The notes beneath the pieces were generated by a model. The model was not told where the DNA came from, ran no database searches, and saw only the letters and a list, made by a program, of their open reading frames with translations. Below, in pieces: positions 5,020 through 9,203 of a stretch of DNA of 9,203 nucleotides. The position numbers were made by a program, and so were the translations under genes. The stretch's first letter is position 1. Each line of letters starts with the position of its first letter. Source of the DNA: Acidobacteriota bacterium (GTDB lineage: Bacteria > Acidobacteriota > Blastocatellia > Pyrinomonadales > Pyrinomonadaceae); assembly GCA_019247865.1 (NCBI GenBank), contig JAFBAJ010000087.1:1-9203 (forward strand), given 5' to 3'.

Positions 5020-6783
5020 ATGATAGTCTCCAATACCATGCATGACCTGAAGAAATTCGCGCGCTACTTTCGTCCGTATAAGCTCCATCTCGTGACGGGC
5101 ATTCTGTGCATCCTGGCCTCGGTCGTTTTCGGTCTGCTGATTCCGCGCTCGGTCGGCATTGCGATTGACGATCTGAAGCAGGGCGTGACGTGGAGTTCGA
5201 TCACGATGGCGAGCGCCAAGATTCTGGGCCTGAGCATCGTGAGCGGCATCTTTCTCTTCCTCCAGCGCCGCATCCTGATCAACATGTCGCGCCACGTCGA
5301 GTACGACCTGCGCCGGGATTTTTACGGGCATCTGGTGGACCAGCCGCTCTCCTTTTTCTATCAACACCGGACGGGCGATCTGATGGCGCGTGCGACCAAC
5401 GACCTCGCGGCCGTGCGCCAGCTCGCGGGGCCGATGATCATGTACACGCTGCAGACGATCTTCGTGGTGATGCTCGTGCTGCCGCTGATGCTGAAGCTCA
5501 GCGTGCGTCTCACGCTGCTGCTCTTCGTGACGATGCCGCTCGTCTCGCTGACGGTCAAATATTTCGGCCAGCAGGTACACGTGCGCTTCGAGAAGATTCA
5601 GGACTTCTTCGCGCAGATCACTGCGCGCGCGCAGGAGAACTTTACGGGCGTGCGCGTGGTGCGCGCCTACGCGCAGGAGGGAGCCGAGATCGCCGCCTTC
5701 GAGACGCTGAATCACGAATACGCAGAGCGCAATCTCGGTTTGGTGCGCATCTCCGCCATCATGCGCCCGCTGCTGCAATTTCTGATCGGCGCGGGCTTCG
5801 TGCTGATTATCTGGGTCGGCGTCCCGCTCACGGTCAGCGGCGCGATGACGGTCGGAGAGTTCACGACCTTCAATCTCTACCTCGGACGACTCATCTGGCC
5901 GCTGATCGCGCTCGGCTACGTCGTCAATCTCTACCAGCGCGGCACGGCGAGCCTCAAGCGCCTCAACGCGATTCAGGCCATCGAGCCGACGATCACGGAC
6001 GCAGAAGGCGTGCACGAGCAGCCGCCGATTCAGGGACGCATCGAGTTCCGGAACCTGACGTTTCGTTATCGTGAGGGGGACGAGCCGGTGCTGCGCGACA
6101 TCGATCTGGTGATCGAAGCGGGGCAATCCGTCGCCTTCGTCGGGCGGACCGGGAGCGGCAAATCGACGCTCGTCAATCTCATTCCGCGACTCATCGAAGC
6201 CCCGCGCGGCACTGTGCTCGTGGACAACAGGCCCGTGCAGGATTACCCGCTCGCACAGTTGCGCGAGAGCATCGGGTATGTGCCGCAGGAGACTTTTCTC
6301 TTCAGCGACACGCTCGCCGACAACATCGCCTTCGGCGTGCCTAAGGCCGAGCGCGCGGACATCGAATGGGCGGCGGAGATCGCGGGCCTCGGCGATGACA
6401 TCCACAGCTTTCCGAACGGCTTTGAAACGCTGGTCGGAGAGCGCGGGATCACGCTCTCCGGCGGCCAGAAGCAGCGGACGGCGATTGCGCGCGCGGTCTT
6501 GAGGCAGCCCAAGATTCTGATTCTGGACGACTCGCTCTCATCCGTGGACACTTACACGGAGGAGAAGATTCTGGCGCAGCTGCGCGGCGTGATGCGCGAG
6601 CGGACGAGCATCCTCGTCTCGCACAGAGTTTCGACCGTGCGCGACGCTGACCTGATCTGCGTGCTCGACGAAGGGCGCATCGTCGAGCGCGGGACGCATG
6701 AAGAGCTGCTGGCGCGCAGGGGCGAGTACGCGGAACTGTACGAGCGCCAGTTGCTCGAAGAAGAGCTGGCGGCAACAAGCTGA
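5020..6783 (+). CDS. ABC exporter half-transporter, degenerate-site subunit (BmrC/TM287-like)
   Basis: The 587-residue protein has a type I exporter membrane domain fused to an ATPase, in the usual length range. Six membrane helices lie near 23-42, 60-82, 138-158, 160-179, 251-270 and 281-304. Walker A is GRTGSGKS (375-382), the Q-loop Gln is 423, the signature is canonical LSGGQ (479-483) and the H-loop His is 535. Walker B reads [12 protein letters not shown], with Asp504 (codon 6529-6531) where active sites have Glu. This Asp is the hallmark of the non-hydrolytic partner in heterodimeric exporters such as BmrC and TM287. The partner is the gene at 7264. The substrate is unknown; drugs, lipids or peptides are all possible. 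The start is uncertain: TTG 4996, ATG 5020 and ATG 5038 are in frame, none with a strong Shine-Dalgarno. Confidence 0.93.
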   Translation: MIVSNTMHDLKKFARYFRPYKLHLVTGILCILASVVFGLLIPRSVGIAIDDLKQGVTWSSITMASAKILGLSIVSGIFLFLQRRILINMSRHVEYDLRRDFYGHLVDQPLSFFYQHRTGDLMARATNDLAAVRQLAGPMIMYTLQTIFVVMLVLPLMLKLSVRLTLLLFVTMPLVSLTVKYFGQQVHVRFEKIQDFFAQITARAQENFTGVRVVRAYAQEGAEIAAFETLNHEYAERNLGLVRISAIMRPLLQFLIGAGFVLIIWVGVPLTVSGAMTVGEFTTFNLYLGRLIWPLIALGYVVNLYQRGTASLKRLNAIQAIEPTITDAEGVHEQPPIQGRIEFRNLTFRYREGDEPVLRDIDLVIEAGQSVAFVGRTGSGKSTLVNLIPRLIEAPRGTVLVDNRPVQDYPLAQLRESIGYVPQETFLFSDTLADNIAFGVPKAERADIEWAAEIAGLGDDIHSFPNGFETLVGERGITLSGGQKQRTAIARAVLRQPKILILDDSLSSVDTYTEEKILAQLRGVMRERTSILVSHRVSTVRDADLICVLDEGRIVERGTHEELLARRGEYAELYERQLLEEELAATS

Positions 6784-6803
6784 GATGAGCTGAGAAGTTC
6801 AGT

Positions 6804-6811
6804 GGAAGGAG
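6804..6811 (+). promoter_or_regulatory. Strong Shine-Dalgarno before the small membrane protein
   Basis: GGAAGGAG is one of the best Shine-Dalgarno matches in the window. It is 3 bases from GTG 6815 and 9 bases from GTG 6821, both in frame, so the true start may be the second. Confidence 0.6.
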
Positions 6812-6814
6812 TGA

Positions 6815-7255
6815 GTGGCGGTGGAACCATCCACGAATAGTCCGGCGCAGATCGAGGCGCGTTATCGCGGCCTCTTCATCGTGTGGCTGGCGATCCTGTC
6901 GACGGTCTTCGTCTTCTTCGTGCTGACGCTCCTGATGCCGCGCCAGACGCAGGCCGACAGCCCTTCGCTCGTCTGGATACTCTGCGCGGTCGGCACCTTC
7001 GTGGCGGTCATCTCGTTCGTGCCGAAACAGCAGATGCTGCGGCAGGCAGAAGCGCAGCAGCAGCCACGGCTCGTGACGACCGGCTACATCGTCGCTTTCG
7101 CTTTGAGCGAGATGGCGGGCCTCGTCGGAATGCTGCTTTACCTGCTGACGCAGGGGCAGGCGTATCTCCTGATGTTCTTCATTTCGGCGTTCTTTATGTT
7201 TCTGCATTTCCCGCGAAAGCAGCATCTCGCGGCGGCGAGTTTCAGGAAACAGTGA
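6815..7255 (+). CDS. Four-helix membrane protein of unknown function, between two ABC halves
   Basis: The 146-residue product (GTG start; GTG 6821 is an alternative with better Shine-Dalgarno spacing) is an integral inner-membrane protein. Predicted helices are about 19-41, 51-70, 87-111 and 114-132, in two hairpins joined by a polar Gln-rich loop (71-86, with QAEAQQQPR). Helix 3 carries an acidic residue, Glu99, in the small-residue-rich segment FALSEMAGLVGMLLYLL. This loosely resembles the second helix of rotary ATPase subunit c, but the rest of the protein does not. I do not recognise a named family. It lies 31 bases after the first ABC half and 8 bases before the second, on the same strand and surely in the same transcript. 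An accessory or regulatory subunit of the exporter is a reasonable inference but unproven. Confidence 0.82.
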   Translation: MAVEPSTNSPAQIEARYRGLFIVWLAILSTVFVFFVLTLLMPRQTQADSPSLVWILCAVGTFVAVISFVPKQQMLRQAEAQQQPRLVTTGYIVAFALSEMAGLVGMLLYLLTQGQAYLLMFFISAFFMFLHFPRKQHLAAASFRKQ

Positions 7256-7263
7256 TTTAAAAG

Positions 7264-9138
7264 ATGTCTACGACGGCTACACAATTTCATGAAGAGGAAG
7301 CTATCGGCAAGACGTACGACTTTCGAGTCGCGCGCCGTCTGCTGCGTTATCTGAAGCCCTATCGTGCGGCGCTGGTTCCCGCGCTCATCCTGACGCTGGT
7401 GCAGGTCGTGCTCGGCATCCTTCAACCAAAGTTCACGCAGTACGCGATTGACTGGTACATCACGCCGCGCAGGCTCGACGGCCTGACGCTCTTCGTGCTC
7501 GTCTACCTCGGCGTCTGGTTTCTGCGTTTCGCCTTCGCCTACGTGCAGGAGATCCTGCTCAACACTGTCGGGCAGCGCGTGATGTACGACCTGCGGAGCG
7601 AGCTCTATGACAAGCTGCAACATCAGGAGGTCGCCTACTACGACCGCAATCCGGTCGGGCGCATCATGACGCGCCTGACTTCGGACGTGGACGCGCTGAA
7701 CGAGCTTTTCACCTCCGGCGTGATAGACGTGCTCGGCGATTTGGTGATGATCGTCGCCATCATCGTCGTGATGCTCACGATGAGCTGGCAGTTGACGCTC
7801 GTGACGCTCATCACAGTGCCGCTGCTGTTTGCCGCGACGACCTGGTTTCGCAAGCACGCGCGGCTCGGCTACGACCGCGTGCGGACGCGCATCGCGCGCC
7901 TCAACGCCTTCCTGCAGGAGCACATCTCCGGCGCGCAGACCGTGCAGATCTTCAACGCCGAAGCGAAATCGCGCCGGCAGTTTCACGACATCAACGACGA
8001 CCACCGCAACGCCAATATCGAGACGATCTTTTACTACTCTGTCTTTTTCCCGCTGGTGGATCTGATCGGAGCGGTCGGCATCGCGCTCATCATCTGGTAC
8101 GGCGGCTGGAGCGTGATGCGCAACACGGCCGCGAACACCTTGCTCACGCTCGGCGCGCTGGTCGCGTTCATACAGTATTCCCAACTGCTCTTTCAGCCGA
8201 TCCGCGACATCTCGGACAAGTACAATGTGCTTCAGGCTGCGGTCGTCGCCTCTTATCGCATCTTCAAGACGCTCGACATGCCGGTCGCCATCACGACGCC
8301 TGAGCAGCCTAAGAAGAGCGGGCGCGCCGTTGGGCGCATCGAATTTGAAAATGTCTGGTTCGCTTACAAGGACGAAGACTGGGTGCTGAGGGACGTTTCG
8401 TTCAAGGTCGAGCCGGGACAGTCGGTCGCGCTCGTCGGCCACACGGGCTCAGGCAAGACGACGATCACGAATCTCCTGATGCGTTTTTATGATGTGCAGA
8501 AGGGGCGCGTGATGCTCGACGGAGTGGACGTGCGCGAGTGGGATTTGCAGAGCCTCAGAGAGAACTTCGCGGTCGTCCTGCAGGATGTCTTTCTCTTCAG
8601 CGGCACGGTGGAGAGCAATATCCGCCTCGGGCGCGCGGACATCACGCCGGAGCGCGTCGAGTGGGCGGCGGGCGAAGTTCGCGCCGACCGCTTCATCGAA
8701 CGCCTGCATGAAGGCTACAAGTCCGAGGTCAAGGAACGCGGCGCGGGGCTCTCGGTCGGGCAGAAGCAGCTCATCTCGTTTGCGCGCGCGCTCGCCTTCG
8801 ACCCGGCGTTGCTTGTCCTGGATGAAGCGACCAGCTCGATTGATACCGAGACCGAACAGCTCATCCAGCAGGCCATCGAGCGCGTCATGATGGGGCGCAC
8901 CTCCATCGTCGTCGCGCACCGCCTCTCCACCATTCAACGCGCAGACCGCATCATCGTCCTTCATCACGGCGAGATACGCGAACAGGGCACGCACCAGCAA
9001 CTGCTCACGCATCGCGGCCTCTACTGGAAACTCTACCGCCTCCAATACTCCGACGGCTCCAACGAGGAGATACACCTCACGGACGAGCCCGCGCGGCGCG
9101 ACGAGCCGGTCAGCGGCAGTTTGCAGTACGGCGACTGA
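7264..9138 (+). CDS. ABC exporter half-transporter, catalytic-site subunit (BmrD/TM288-like)
   Basis: The 624-residue protein has an N-terminal six-helix exporter domain (helices near 36-57, 73-95, 152-172, 173-192, 262-280 and 293-315) and a C-terminal ATPase. Walker A is GHTGSGKT (392-399), the Q-loop Gln is 440, Walker B is LLVLDEA with catalytic Glu521, and the H-loop His is 552. The signature is altered to LSVGQ (496-500), Val498 replacing the usual Gly (codon 8755-8757). In a heterodimer this signature would face the Asp-containing site of the 5020 gene, giving one degenerate site. Glu521 would pair with the partner's canonical LSGGQ to form the working site. The N-terminus is about 20 residues longer than a minimal half-transporter, and a polar acidic tail follows residue 595. 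ATG 7264 lies 8 bases after the membrane-protein stop, with only a weak AAAAG upstream. Confidence 0.95.
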   Translation: MSTTATQFHEEEAIGKTYDFRVARRLLRYLKPYRAALVPALILTLVQVVLGILQPKFTQYAIDWYITPRRLDGLTLFVLVYLGVWFLRFAFAYVQEILLNTVGQRVMYDLRSELYDKLQHQEVAYYDRNPVGRIMTRLTSDVDALNELFTSGVIDVLGDLVMIVAIIVVMLTMSWQLTLVTLITVPLLFAATTWFRKHARLGYDRVRTRIARLNAFLQEHISGAQTVQIFNAEAKSRRQFHDINDDHRNANIETIFYYSVFFPLVDLIGAVGIALIIWYGGWSVMRNTAANTLLTLGALVAFIQYSQLLFQPIRDISDKYNVLQAAVVASYRIFKTLDMPVAITTPEQPKKSGRAVGRIEFENVWFAYKDEDWVLRDVSFKVEPGQSVALVGHTGSGKTTITNLLMRFYDVQKGRVMLDGVDVREWDLQSLRENFAVVLQDVFLFSGTVESNIRLGRADITPERVEWAAGEVRADRFIERLHEGYKSEVKERGAGLSVGQKQLISFARALAFDPALLVLDEATSSIDTETEQLIQQAIERVMMGRTSIVVAHRLSTIQRADRIIVLHHGEIREQGTHQQLLTHRGLYWKLYRLQYSDGSNEEIHLTDEPARRDEPVSGSLQYGD

Positions 9139-9140
9139 GA

Positions 9141-9203
9141 GGCTGTTTGAAAAAGCCGCCGGCCGAAGCTCCGTCAGGAGCAAGATGTTCTCGCCGCTCC
9201 GTC
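9141..9203. repeat. Start of a short palindromic repeat or element end (cut by window)
   Basis: Right after the ABC stop there is a weak hairpin (GGCT at 9141-9144 with AGCC at 9154-9157). Then comes a perfect 5-bp stem GCTCC-GTCA-GGAGC at 9168-9181. The octamer GCTCCGTC recurs at 9168-9175 and 9196-9203, the second copy running off the edge. This looks like the beginning of a dispersed palindromic repeat or of an insertion-sequence end, but the window stops before its structure is complete. Confidence 0.45.

Noticed and set aside
5014..6405. A 463-codon minus-strand open frame
   Set aside because: It lies entirely opposite the first ABC exporter gene, and its product is a low-complexity string rich in His, Glu, Arg and Asp, typical of an antisense frame in a GC-rich gene.
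6815..7255. Rotary ATPase subunit c-like protein
   Set aside because: Only helix 3 with Glu99 resembles it. The length, four helices and the first hairpin do not fit, and no ATPase genes are nearby.
7138..8442. A 434-codon minus-strand open frame
   Set aside because: It is antisense to the membrane protein and the second ABC half, with the same biased composition and no recognisable domain.

Overview
The window is GC-rich bacterial chromosome with compact gene packing. It carries eight protein genes I am confident of, one tentative small gene, and several repeat elements between genes. The futalosine-pathway gene mqnA, the codon bias and the style of the intergenic repeats suggest Acidobacteriota, perhaps class Blastocatellia. 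That placement is inference; there is no rRNA or other marker here.

Layout. At the left edge (1-522, minus strand) is the N-terminal part of MqnA, chorismate dehydratase, cut by the window boundary. Everything else reads on the plus strand. A 162-base divergent spacer holds a large imperfect inverted repeat. It is followed by a KynB/cyclase-family metal hydrolase (685-1329), a possible 46-residue protein (1337-1477) and an alkyltransferase-like (ATL) DNA-binding protein whose active-site cysteine is replaced by Trp (1576-2013). After a second inverted repeat come a YbjQ-family protein (2122-2535) and a PaaI-like hotdog thioesterase (2532-2954), overlapping by 4 bases. A spacer with potential hairpins then leads into a DICT-GAF-GGDEF diguanylate cyclase (3129-4826). 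A third inverted repeat and an AT-rich stretch precede an export cassette. This has an ABC exporter half with a degenerate catalytic site (5020-6783), a four-helix membrane protein (6815-7255) and the partner ABC half with a complete Walker B (7264-9138). The right edge starts another short palindromic repeat.

How the genes fit together. The two ABC half-transporters have complementary defects: Asp for the catalytic Glu in the first, and LSVGQ for LSGGQ in the second. This predicts one obligate heterodimer of the BmrCD/TM287-288 type, with the small membrane protein as a possible accessory subunit. The other genes look like housekeeping, repair and signalling neighbours and not one pathway.

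The most unusual feature is a set of three intergenic inverted repeats (about 546-662, 2018-2103, 4853-4956). Their arms are each built from four consecutive 7-bp units. Two are diverged copies of one element in opposite orientation; the third uses a different heptamer but the same architecture. A second point of interest is the ATL protein, whose acidic C-terminal tail ends in QPSLF, resembling a sliding-clamp-binding motif.
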